The position numbers and the translations under genes were made by a program. A DNA stretch of 39,765 nucleotides from Mycobacterium sp. GTDB taxonomy: Bacteria; Actinomycetota; Actinomycetes; Mycobacteriales; Mycobacteriaceae. Below, piece after piece: positions 16,524-25,131 of the stretch; the first letter of the stretch is position 1, and each line of letters begins with the position of its first letter. A model generated the notes under the pieces. The model searched no databases and was not told the DNA's origin. It saw only the letters and a program-made list of their open reading frames with translations. The stretch covers positions 1 to 39,765 of the forward strand of contig JAQSXQ010000002.1 of the NCBI GenBank assembly GCA_029256565.1. Direction: 5' to 3'.

Positions 16524-18398
16524 GTGGTTCTCTACCTAAGAACAGGAGCCATCATACCCACCGCCCCGACGGGGCGCGATCACGCCTACCTCGGCGTGTC
16601 GTCGCCGACCGTTTCAGAGCCCTCACAGGCGACACCCGCGCACCCGCGCGCCGGTTCGCCGGACGAGCAATGGGCGGATACGGCGCACCTGCTCGCAGGG
16701 TGCGCCCGAGTACGCATTGGCACCGTCCGCGCCGACCGCAGCGTCGACTACCCCACCCGCGGTGAGCGCAAGCTGACGCTCGCACGACCCCTCAGCCCCG
16801 CCGCGGTGCGGGTTTATGGCGACGACGGCTGCTGCCAGGCTCTGTTTCTCGACCTCGACGCGAAGGGCCGCCACGGGGCAGCCGATGTCGAGCGCGACGA
16901 GGCGGTCCTGCAGCGCATCCTCGCGGTGGCGGGGCTGCGAGCATTCGCTGACATTGCGCCGACGGGCGGACGACACATCTACGTCCCGCTCGCCAAGCGC
17001 CTGCCCTTCGAGGTCGCACGTGAAATCGTCGAGGCCCTGGCTCGTCATGCTCCGACTCTCGACCCCGGCCCGCACCGCAGCGTACGCACGGGCTGCATCC
17101 GCACCCCGGGCTCAGCCCACGGCGCGGGAGGCCACCAGACGCTCACCTCGAGCCTCTCCAGCGCCGTCGACATGCTGCGGCGCCCCAACACGCCGACCAC
17201 GCTAGCCGAGCTGCGCGGGATGCTCGCCGCCGACATCGCCGCCGTGCGCGCTCAAAGAGCCGACCTCGCGGCCGCGCCGGAGGCAGGCGCGTCCCCCCAG
17301 GGCACGGCCTCGGACAAGCTCTCCGCCCGCGTCGCGGCGATCGCCCGCAACGGAATGTGGGACGCAGGCAGATACGACTCTCCCTCAGCTGCCCGCCAGG
17401 CCGTGATCACCGCATGTGTCCGCGCCGGCTGGGACATCACGGACGTCCAGCGCCGCATCAGCGACGGCACGTGGCCTGCTCTCGCCGGGATGTACGCGCG
17501 CTACTCCCCCAGCCGACGGCCGGCCTCGCTGCGCGCCGACTGGCTCAAAGCACAGGCCTTCATCGCGCGCACACCACAGAACGCCGAAGCCGGCACTGAG
17601 CTGCGGAATCACACTGTGCACATCTCCAACACAAGCGTCCTTGTGTCACAGGGGGGCACTGACCACGGCTGGATCCGGACCTGGCGAGCAGCGGTCTCCA
17701 CGTACGAAGTGGTCCGTCTCCCCGGTCGACACTGGTACACCGCACGCTTCCTGCTCCGCGCGATCGGTGAGGCTGCACATAAGAGTGGGAGCAAGTACGT
17801 CGGTTTCGGATGCAGATCACTGGCGGAAGCCTGCGGAGCGGACTACACGACTGTCTCCGTGCTGCTCCACGAACTGCAGCGAGTCGGGTGGATCGACCTC
17901 ATCGAACCGGGCCGCGGTGAGATGGCGGATCTGTACGAGCTGACACTCCCCAGCGACCTTCGGGAGAGTGCGGAGCGTCTGCGGTGGCAGAGAGGCAAGA
18001 TCTTCTCGCTGCGGCCTGCCTTCCGCGAGCTCGGTCACGTGAGCGCGTTCGTATTCGAGGCCCTCGAACAGGGCCGCGCCTCCTCGATTACAGAGCTCGT
18101 GTCTGTTACCGGTATCTCGCGACGAGCCGTTCACACGAGCGTCGACCTACTCACTGCGTGGGACCTCGTCGAGCGCAGTAGCGACGGTCTCCGAGCGTTC
18201 CCTGAGCGTCTCGGGCGAGTCGCGGAGCACCTCGACGTCTTCGAGGCAATCTACGAGCAGATGCGCCGCCATCGCGCACAGCGGGCCGCCTGGCGCGCGT
18301 GGCTCGCGCGGTTCGAGGATGCCTGGGACGAGGGTTCCGACTGGGACGAAGTGCACTCCCCCAGTTCTGATGCGCTCCTCGCGATGGAGGTGGCCTGA
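16524..18398 (+). CDS. Candidate plasmid replication protein: AEP primase-like domain plus two winged-helix domains
   Basis: 624 aa (start uncertain). Motif I-like QALFLDLDAKGR, motif II-like PTGGRHIYVPL, RSVRTGCIRTPGSAHGAGGHQTL. C-terminal wHTH-like SLAEACGADYTTVSVLLHELQRVGWIDLI and SITELVSVTGISRRAVHTSVDLLTAWDLVE. Lies directly upstream of parA. Confidence 0.65.
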   Translation: MVLYLRTGAIIPTAPTGRDHAYLGVSSPTVSEPSQATPAHPRAGSPDEQWADTAHLLAGCARVRIGTVRADRSVDYPTRGERKLTLARPLSPAAVRVYGDDGCCQALFLDLDAKGRHGAADVERDEAVLQRILAVAGLRAFADIAPTGGRHIYVPLAKRLPFEVAREIVEALARHAPTLDPGPHRSVRTGCIRTPGSAHGAGGHQTLTSSLSSAVDMLRRPNTPTTLAELRGMLAADIAAVRAQRADLAAAPEAGASPQGTASDKLSARVAAIARNGMWDAGRYDSPSAARQAVITACVRAGWDITDVQRRISDGTWPALAGMYARYSPSRRPASLRADWLKAQAFIARTPQNAEAGTELRNHTVHISNTSVLVSQGGTDHGWIRTWRAAVSTYEVVRLPGRHWYTARFLLRAIGEAAHKSGSKYVGFGCRSLAEACGADYTTVSVLLHELQRVGWIDLIEPGRGEMADLYELTLPSDLRESAERLRWQRGKIFSLRPAFRELGHVSAFVFEALEQGRASSITELVSVTGISRRAVHTSVDLLTAWDLVERSSDGLRAFPERLGRVAEHLDVFEAIYEQMRRHRAQRAAWRAWLARFEDAWDEGSDWDEVHSPSSDALLAMEVA

Positions 18399-18423
18399 GA
18401 TGCCGGCCGAGGCCGCTGCGATC

Positions 18424-18494
18424 TTCATTCATGAACACAGACATGAAGCGCGTCATGAAGTGTGGCCGCCGGTCATGACTTCATACATTCATGC
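18424..18494. repeat. TTCATG/CATGAA motif cluster upstream of parA (candidate operator/centromere arm)
   Basis: TTCATGAA 18428-18435, CATGAA 18442-18447, CATGAA 18454-18459, TTCATG 18488-18493. Confidence 0.75.
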
Positions 18495-18551
18495 AAACAG
18501 CCACAACCAGACGTTCGCAGGACGTCCTGGGCAACTTGAGAGAGGTACCCG

Positions 18552-19328
18552 ATGACGACGACGACCGCGCTCGGCAACCAGAAGGGTGGTGTCGGGAAGA
18601 CCACGGTGTCGCTGTGCTTGCTGAGCGAGCTCGCTCGTCTCGGCAGGTCATGCTTGCTGATCGACCTCGATCAGCAGATGTCAGCGTCCTCGACAGTAGG
18701 GGCTGAAGGCGACATCACGATCGAGGACGTCCTGCGAGCCAAGGCTCCTGCGCACCTGTCGGACGCGATCGAGAAGTCGAAGTGGGAGGGTATCGACGTA
18801 GTCCCGGGCTCCGACACGATCCAGACACTCGAGCGCGACCCGGACGTGATGGCTGCATTCCGGCTTCAGAAGGTCCTGCGGGACAACGCCGACCTGCTCT
18901 CGAAGTACGACGACATCATCATCGACCTGCCGCCTGACCTGGGGACATGCACGGTGTCAGGACTGCTCGCGGCAGACCAGGTGATCGCCGTAACAATCCC
19001 CGAGCCCTGGAGCTCGGAAGGCCTCGACCGATTCCTGACGACACTTGAGGGGATCCGACAAGGACCGCACCCGTCGCTCACGCTCTTCGGAGTAATGGTG
19101 AACATGGTCCGTAGGACAAACGAGCACCGCTACCGCATCACAGAACTCAACGAGACCGTGGGCGGACTAGTCATGCAGCCCGTTATCCCGCAGCGTGTGG
19201 CTGCGGCAGAGGTCGCAAGCGAGCAGCTGCCACTGCATGAACTGAAGAACGACGGCGCGAAGGTCCTTTCGGACCTGTTTGGCGAGCACGCCAAGGCGTT
19301 GGCCGATGGCAAGAGGGGGACGAACTGA
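18552..19328 (+). CDS. parA: ParA-family partition ATPase (short, no N-terminal HTH)
   Basis: 258 aa; ALGNQKGGVGKTTVSLCLLSEL, LLIDLDQQMSASS, IIIDLPPDLG. Confidence 0.9.
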   Translation: MTTTTALGNQKGGVGKTTVSLCLLSELARLGRSCLLIDLDQQMSASSTVGAEGDITIEDVLRAKAPAHLSDAIEKSKWEGIDVVPGSDTIQTLERDPDVMAAFRLQKVLRDNADLLSKYDDIIIDLPPDLGTCTVSGLLAADQVIAVTIPEPWSSEGLDRFLTTLEGIRQGPHPSLTLFGVMVNMVRRTNEHRYRITELNETVGGLVMQPVIPQRVAAAEVASEQLPLHELKNDGAKVLSDLFGEHAKALADGKRGTN

Positions 19329-19951
19329 TGCCGAAGCCACGGATGCAGAAGAGGACCGCACTGGACGTCGTCCTTGGCCAGCCGGCCCCGGAGATCCCTT
19401 CGACGGACATCGAGAACGGATCGCAGGACTCGTCTGTGCCTCAAGTGACAGCCGCCACCGCTGAGGCGTCAGCCACGGACGATGATGGTGTTCTGAGCGA
19501 TGACACCGTCAACCACGTCGCCGAGGGTGACGACAAGGCTGCAATGAAGGTCGTTGAGCCCGAACTCGGCGCAGAGCCGAGCGGGAACTCAACCGGCGAC
19601 ATGAGTTCCCTCGAGGACGAGGTTGAGAACGAACAGGGCGCACCGCCTGCAGTGACTCCGTTGCCTCTCACTCCGGCACGCACGCCGGCGCGGGATGGTA
19701 CGGCGAAGCCGCGGACACGGCGCCAGTCCGCTCCTGCCCCTTCCCTCGAAGAGACCGATCCCAGATTCGAACCCGTACTCGGACGCAACGACGATGCGGC
19801 CCTCGTCCCCTTCTCCACCCGCCTTAGTCCTGATCTTCGTCGTCGCCTGAAGCTCTACTCGGCTGTCTCCGGGGAGTCAACGACGAGCCTCACGAACCGG
19901 GCGCTGGACTACATGCTCGAAGTCTCAGAGCGAAAGGTCGGCCTTCGGTAG
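19328..19951 (+). CDS. Putative centromere-binding partner of ParA with C-terminal ribbon-helix-helix domain
   Basis: 207 aa, TGATG overlap with parA. Basic N-terminus MPKPRMQKRTALDVVLGQ, long acidic low-complexity middle, C-terminal VPFSTRLSPDLRRRLKLYSAVSGESTTSLTNRALDYMLEV (RHH-like). Confidence 0.75.
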   Translation: MPKPRMQKRTALDVVLGQPAPEIPSTDIENGSQDSSVPQVTAATAEASATDDDGVLSDDTVNHVAEGDDKAAMKVVEPELGAEPSGNSTGDMSSLEDEVENEQGAPPAVTPLPLTPARTPARDGTAKPRTRRQSAPAPSLEETDPRFEPVLGRNDDAALVPFSTRLSPDLRRRLKLYSAVSGESTTSLTNRALDYMLEVSERKVGLR

Positions 19952-20003
19952 CCTCCCTCTCGCTGCAAGCGCCGGCACGCCGCGGCATCGCCCGCGCCGT
20001 GCC

Positions 20004-20400
20004 GGCGTTCATGCGTTCATGAAGTAATGAATGATCCGTGCCCTTGGGCTGCTTCGCGTGTGAGTACGCCCTGCGCTAGCAGTCCGGTGCATCCGCGCGC
20101 GGGTTCATGCCTTCATGTATGCATGACTGTGTAGATGAACGGGTTCATTCATGTATGAAGACATGCAGTCAAGCATGAAGTGACCGCCGCTGGGCAAACT
20201 TGCATGAAACGCCTCATGAAGCCGTTCATGCATGAACACAGATAAGAAGTCCGACAAGAATGAATGCAGGAACGCATGCATGAACGCATGCATGAACGCA
20301 TGCATGAACGCATGCATGTATGAACCCGAGTGCATGATCAACACGGTGAACACGTGGCGAACGAGTTCATGCATGAACGCAGGCATGAATGAATGAAGCA
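20004..20400. repeat. Non-coding repeat field of TTCATG/CATGAA motifs; candidate partition centromere (or iteron-like origin element)
   Basis: About 16 or more hexamers, e.g. 20008, 20016 (TTCATGAA), 20104, 20112, 20148, 20174, 20203, 20215, 20225/20231, 20279, 20291, 20303, 20366/20372, 20384. Confidence 0.85.
20270..20317. repeat. Four perfect tandem copies of 12-bp GAACGCATGCAT
   Basis: 20270-20281, 20282-20293, 20294-20305, 20306-20317 read directly. Confidence 0.95.
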
Positions 20401-20478
20401 CTGGCGGCATCTGCCGGGCGAGCGAACCGCAGGAACGGGCTCGCGGGTCCTAGCGAGTACCCACCGAAGGAGCAGCGC

Positions 20479-20640
20479 ATGACGATCGATCTGACACACC
20501 CCCACACGGTCACGGTGACGATGCCTCCGGCACGTGCGGACGTCGAAGGGAGCCTGCTCAGGCTGCTGGCAGATGGTCCGAGCGGGCTCGTCGTGGGAGA
20601 CCTGATCTGGCCGAACGTCCCGGCCTCGGACCAGCTCTAG
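20479..20640 (+). CDS. Small 53-aa hypothetical protein
   Basis: ATG 20479 preceded by GAAGGAGC Shine-Dalgarno-like sequence: MTIDLTHPHTVTVTMPPARADVEGSLLRLLADGPSGLVVGDLIWPNVPASDQL. Confidence 0.5.
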   Translation: MTIDLTHPHTVTVTMPPARADVEGSLLRLLADGPSGLVVGDLIWPNVPASDQL

Positions 20641-20722
20641 GTGTACTGACCAGGATCAGGAGCCTGCAGGTCTCGCGATCGACTCCCGCGGGCACGGAAA
20701 TCAGCCAGGCTGCGCGATAGCT

Positions 20723-20760
20723 GGCGCCAGGGCGACGCGGTACGGCGTCGCCCTGGCGCC
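20723..20760. terminator. Long perfect hairpin between convergent genes, likely bidirectional terminator
   Basis: 16-bp arms GGCGCCAGGGCGACGC / GCGTCGCCCTGGCGCC, GGTACG loop. Confidence 0.8.
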
Positions 20761-20891
20761 TTCGAGTAGATCACCGCTCCGAGCGCGCGCGAGGACGGGG
20801 TGGGAGCCGGGGTGGGACGGCAACCTTCACGGAACCCGGTCCTCGTTCGGTGCGCCGAGAGGTGCTTCTCACCGATCGCCAAGGCCCTTGA

Positions 20892-21881
20892 TCACGAGCT
20901 CAGCGCCGAGACGCGTTCTCGGATCCATGAGAGCTTGCGTTCCTCGTGGCGCCACTGTCCTCCCTCGTGGCCGTGAAACTCGTAGACAGCCAGCTCCTTC
21001 GGGCCCTTGTAGGCGCGGTACGCGGCGAGCACGGTCTTCGGTGGGCACACGTCGTCGCGCATCGCGACGCTGAAGAGTGCAGGGGCGGTTGCCGCTCGGA
21101 CGTGTGCGACGACATCCACGTACGCCAGGCGAGAGAGGAGGTCAGCCTGCGAGTCAGGGTACGCGCGGAGGTGGTCGAGGAGCTCGAGGTAGGGGCCGCG
21201 TTCGGCGATGCGGATCGCTTGGGGGATGTCGCAGAGAAACGGGACGTCCGCGAGTACGCCGGCCACGTCCGGGACCAGTCCCGCCGCTGCTAGTGCGAGG
21301 CCGCCGCCTTGGCTTCTCCCGGTGAGAAACACCGCATCAGCCCGCACGGCGTGATGCTCCCGCAGCGCGCGCACGGCTTGGACGCAGTCGGCGAAGACGC
21401 GCCGGTAGTACATGGTGCGGGCGGAGCCAAGGCCGCGGGTGAGGAAGCCGGCGGTCTCAGGCCCGGTGCCCCCGAGGGGGTCGGCGGTGTCTCCGGGGGA
21501 AAGCGCGTTGCCTTGTCCTCGCGTGTCCATCGTCAGGTGTGCATATCCGGCCGACGCCCAGAGAGATGGCGCGAGCGGATGTCCGCGGCCGGCACCGTAG
21601 GGGTTGAACTGGACGACCGCGGGAAGTGGAAGGGGTGCATCTTTCGGAAGGTGGAGCCATCCTTTGATGGGGTTGCGGTGTGCTCCTGCGATAGTCATGT
21701 CGAATGTCGTTGTCGCGGCCAGCCCGGTCTCATGGGGCATGGCCTCGACCAGGGGTGACCGGGGGAGCAGCCTGAGGGACTCGTACCAGAACCGGTCGAA
21801 GTCCGCTGGAACCGCGGTGCCTCGTTCCTGGCCCTGGGGCGAGTTGGTCGCGATCATCGGCCCACGGGCACTCGATCTCAT
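20892..21881 (-). CDS. Acetylxylan esterase/cephalosporin-C deacetylase-like (CE7-type) hydrolase
   Basis: 329 aa; WYESLRLLPRSP, TMDTRGQG, nucleophile elbow TGRSQGGGLAL, HGHEGG near C-terminus. Confidence 0.85.
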   Translation of the reverse strand: MRSSARGPMIATNSPQGQERGTAVPADFDRFWYESLRLLPRSPLVEAMPHETGLAATTTFDMTIAGAHRNPIKGWLHLPKDAPLPLPAVVQFNPYGAGRGHPLAPSLWASAGYAHLTMDTRGQGNALSPGDTADPLGGTGPETAGFLTRGLGSARTMYYRRVFADCVQAVRALREHHAVRADAVFLTGRSQGGGLALAAAGLVPDVAGVLADVPFLCDIPQAIRIAERGPYLELLDHLRAYPDSQADLLSRLAYVDVVAHVRAATAPALFSVAMRDDVCPPKTVLAAYRAYKGPKELAVYEFHGHEGGQWRHEERKLSWIRERVSALSS

Positions 21882-22870
21882 CCGCGTCGCGCGACTTCGC
21901 TGGTGTAGGAGAGCACGGCGTCGGCGCTGAGCGCGGCCGCGCGCTCAGCGGTCTGACGCGTCGCCCCCGCCAGGTGGGGCGTCATGACGAGTCGAGGTGC
22001 CTGACGGATCGCGTCGTCGACCGCTGGCGGCTCGGGATCATAGACGTCGACTGCGGCGGCGCCGAGCCCCCCTGTACGAAGCGCTGTGACGAGCGCGTCC
22101 TGGTCGACGAGGCCGCCTCGGGCTGTGTTGACGAGGACCGCGCCTGGGCGCATGCGCTGCAGTGCTGCCGCATCGATGATGTGCCGCGTCTCGTCAGTCA
22201 GGCGGGCATGCAGGCTGACGACTGCAGCTTGTCGCAGCATGCCGTCGAGGTCACTCTGCTCGCCGTACTCGATCACTTCGGCGTAGGGATCGTGCACGAG
22301 GACGCGGGCGCCGAAGGCGCTCAGGATGCGTGCGACGCGTCGACCGATGGCGCCGTACCCGATCAGCCCGACGGTAGCGCCTGCGAGCTCGCTGCCGCAG
22401 GCTTCGATCTGGTAGTCACCGCCGCGCCACTCGCCCGCGCGCATGCTCCTGTCCAGCTCGGGGATGTTGCGCAGCGCCGCCATCATCAGAGCGATGGTGT
22501 GCTCGGCTGCCGCGGGGGCGTTGCGGCCCGGCGTGGTGCGGACCTGGACCCCGGCCTCGCGGGCGGCATCAAGGTTGACGTTCACGGGGCCGCCGCGGCA
22601 CACGACGACGAGGCGGAGGTCGGGTGCTGAAGAGAGTACGCGGCGCGTGATCGGCGCCATCTGTGTGACAAGGACCTCGATGCCTTCGAGAGCCGCGATC
22701 AGGCTCTCTTGCGTGCCCGATGCCTCGCTGACCTCGGCGACCGGTCCAAACGGCACGCTCGGCCACGGAAGCTCGAGGGTGTGGATCTCGGCCCCGGGTA
22801 CTCGGGAGCCGAGCTCTTGCGCGAGCAGCGCATTCGTGACGAAGCCGTCGCCTGCAGTCAGAATCTTCAT
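21878..22870 (-). CDS. D-isomer-specific 2-hydroxyacid dehydrogenase
   Basis: 330 aa; VGLIGYGAIGRRVARIL Rossmann motif, VNTARGGLVDQDAL, MTPHLAGAT. Confidence 0.9.
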   Translation of the reverse strand: MKILTAGDGFVTNALLAQELGSRVPGAEIHTLELPWPSVPFGPVAEVSEASGTQESLIAALEGIEVLVTQMAPITRRVLSSAPDLRLVVVCRGGPVNVNLDAAREAGVQVRTTPGRNAPAAAEHTIALMMAALRNIPELDRSMRAGEWRGGDYQIEACGSELAGATVGLIGYGAIGRRVARILSAFGARVLVHDPYAEVIEYGEQSDLDGMLRQAAVVSLHARLTDETRHIIDAAALQRMRPGAVLVNTARGGLVDQDALVTALRTGGLGAAAVDVYDPEPPAVDDAIRQAPRLVMTPHLAGATRQTAERAAALSADAVLSYTSEVARRG

Positions 22871-22879
22871 GATGTCCTC

Positions 22880-24319
22880 TCAGTCGGTGACGTCTGCCCA
22901 AAGAGTCCGGGCCGAGCGGACGTCCCGGAGGTAGGTCGAGTAGCCGCGTTCGTAGTGCTGGGTGCTGCCGTGCCCAGGGTTGATGGTCGTGGTCTCCGAG
23001 GGGGGCGGCACCGGCGTCCCGGTGGCGTGAGCAGCCTGGATCGCGGCACCGAGGGCGCCGACCTCGGGAGCGGTGCACTGTTCCATGGGACGCCCCAAGA
23101 CGTCGGCGAATGCTTGTGCGAGCGGACCGCGTGAGCCGCCACCGCACACGAGGAGGCGTCCCGAGAGTCCGGCTCTCTCGAGGCAGCTGCGTGCGCTGTA
23201 GCCGAGACTTTCCACGACCGCTCGGACGATGTCGGCTGCCGAGGTGTGCAGCGTCAGTCCGTCGATACGGCCCCGCGCGCGCGGATCGCGGAACGGAGCT
23301 CGCTCACCGGCCGGGGCGAGAAAGGGCAGCGCCCGGGCGGTGGTTGTGGGGCGCTCTTCCAGGAGGCGGGGGATGTCCTGGATCGTGTGACCCACCAGGC
23401 CCAGCGCCCAGTCGAGCGTCGCGGCCCCGACCATCGCTGGCATGGCGCGCCAGTGCCGGTCTGGGTCCGCGGTGGCAAGGGTAAGGCCGACAGGCTCCTC
23501 GTCCTGGGGAAGGGAGGACGCCAGGACTTCGCAGGCGAGGGTCGTTCCGACGATCAGCAGGCCGTCGCCGACCTCGGAAGCCCCCGCGCCGATCGCGCTG
23601 GCGACGAGATCGTAGGGGGCGGACACGACGGGTATGCCGGCCGTGAGGCCGGTACGTGAGGCGATCTCGGGCAGGAGGCCGCCGGTCGGCGTGCTCGTCA
23701 CCGGGGATGCGAGTTGCTCGGCGTCGGGGATGCCCAGCAGGTCGAACAGCGCGGCGGATGGCTCGCGGCGGTGCATGTCGAACAGGACAGCGTTGGAGTG
23801 GTCCGTGGAGCGGATTCCGGCGAGCTGGGCGGCGATCATGTCCTTGCAGTGCCATGCCCTGCGAGCCATCTTGAGTGTGTCTGGTTCCTCGCGGGCGGCC
23901 CAGGCGAGCAGCGCGGGTGTTGACCCTGCGAACGGGGCGCTGCCGGTGGTGTGGAACAGCTCGGCGTGGGTGCCATCGCGTTCCCACTCGGCGACGATTC
24001 CTTGGGCCCGCCCGTCCATCCAGGAGATCGCCGAGCGGACGGGGGTCCCGTCCTCGCGGGTCAGCCACAGGCCGTCGCCCTGGGCGGTCACGCCTACGGC
24101 GACCACATCGCGGGCCCGGTCTCCCAGGACGGTCACGAGATCGCTGAGCACGGCGACGACGGAGTCGAAGACGTCCTCCTGCCGTTGCTCATAGCGGTCG
24201 CTCGAGGTGTGCTCGACCCGAGTGGCCCTGGACGTGACGACCGTAGGCCTGTCCGGCGAGAACGCCGCGGCTTTGGTGATGGTCGTGCCGGCGTCGACGC
24301 CGATGACGATTCCCATCAT
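22880..24319 (-). CDS. FGGY-family carbohydrate kinase
   Basis: 479 aa; IGVDAGTTITKAAAF, GVTAQGDGLW, LLVCGGGSRGPLAQAFADVLGRPM, EVGALGAAIQAA. Confidence 0.9.
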   Translation of the reverse strand: MMGIVIGVDAGTTITKAAAFSPDRPTVVTSRATRVEHTSSDRYEQRQEDVFDSVVAVLSDLVTVLGDRARDVVAVGVTAQGDGLWLTREDGTPVRSAISWMDGRAQGIVAEWERDGTHAELFHTTGSAPFAGSTPALLAWAAREEPDTLKMARRAWHCKDMIAAQLAGIRSTDHSNAVLFDMHRREPSAALFDLLGIPDAEQLASPVTSTPTGGLLPEIASRTGLTAGIPVVSAPYDLVASAIGAGASEVGDGLLIVGTTLACEVLASSLPQDEEPVGLTLATADPDRHWRAMPAMVGAATLDWALGLVGHTIQDIPRLLEERPTTTARALPFLAPAGERAPFRDPRARGRIDGLTLHTSAADIVRAVVESLGYSARSCLERAGLSGRLLVCGGGSRGPLAQAFADVLGRPMEQCTAPEVGALGAAIQAAHATGTPVPPPSETTTINPGHGSTQHYERGYSTYLRDVRSARTLWADVTD

Positions 24320-25131
24320 TGGCCCCGGGCGACGACGACGTTGGCGCCCGCCTGCGCGAGGTCCTCGACCAGCGCGTCCGGTGTGCCGGCGTCGACGATG
24401 ACGAGGTCCCAGTCGGATGCGTCCGATACGCGGTGGAGCGCTTTGCGGCCGAGCTTCGAGTGGTCCATCAAGAGGATTCGCCGATCCGCGACCTCCATCA
24501 TGGCGCGTTTCACGGCGACGATCGCGGGCTCCTGGTGGAACGAGCCGTCCACGCTCATCGCTGAGGTGGAGGCGAAGAGGGTGTTCACACGCAGCGCACG
24601 CACCGCGTCGATGCAGCCGTGCCCAAGGAAGGACCGGTGCGTGGGCGAGTACTCGCCGCCTAGACCGATGAGCCGAAGCTCTTCGGTCGCTCCGAGCTCC
24701 TCGATGATGTCGACGAAGTTAGTCGCGACCGTCAGGTCGGGAACACCTGGCAGCAGGCGGGCCAGAGCGAGTGCTGAGGTTGAGTCGTCAAGCATGATCC
24801 CGGACCCGGCCGCAACGTGGGTGATCGCGGTGCTGGCGATCTGCTGCTTGGCGCTGGTGCTCAGGCGCATCCGGTAGGTGACGTCGGGCTCGAAGATGCT
24901 GCTGCGCTGGGCCGCCGCGCCGCCGTGGTAGCGGCGCACGATCCCCTGAGCGGCCAGCGCATCGAGGTCACGATGCACCGTCATGATGCTCACGCCGAAA
25001 CGCTCGGCGAGTTCTGCCGCGGACGCCTGCCCCTTCTCGAAGACGACTTCGGTGATCTCGGCCTGGCGCTGGGACTTGCGCCGCTGCGCGCGTGGCGGGG
25101 CACCGTCATCGGGGTGCGCGTAGGACATCAT
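24316..25131 (-). CDS. DeoR/GlpR-family transcriptional regulator
   Basis: 271 aa; AELAERFGVSIMTVHRDLDALAAQGIVRRYHGGA, DDSTSALALARLLP. Confidence 0.9.
   Translation of the reverse strand: MMSYAHPDDGAPPRAQRRKSQRQAEITEVVFEKGQASAAELAERFGVSIMTVHRDLDALAAQGIVRRYHGGAAAQRSSIFEPDVTYRMRLSTSAKQQIASTAITHVAAGSGIMLDDSTSALALARLLPGVPDLTVATNFVDIIEELGATEELRLIGLGGEYSPTHRSFLGHGCIDAVRALRVNTLFASTSAMSVDGSFHQEPAIVAVKRAMMEVADRRILLMDHSKLGRKALHRVSDASDWDLVIVDAGTPDALVEDLAQAGANVVVARGQ

Noticed and set aside
20270-20317. CRISPR array interpretation of the tandem repeats
   Set aside because: 12-bp contiguous units without spacers and no cas genes in the window.
20105-20410. 101-aa minus ORF MPPVLHSFMPAFMHELV...MHAFMHAFMHAFMHAF
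   Set aside because: Repetitive peptide is produced entirely by the CATGAA/GCATGC repeat field; no family resemblance and codon pattern dictated by repeats.
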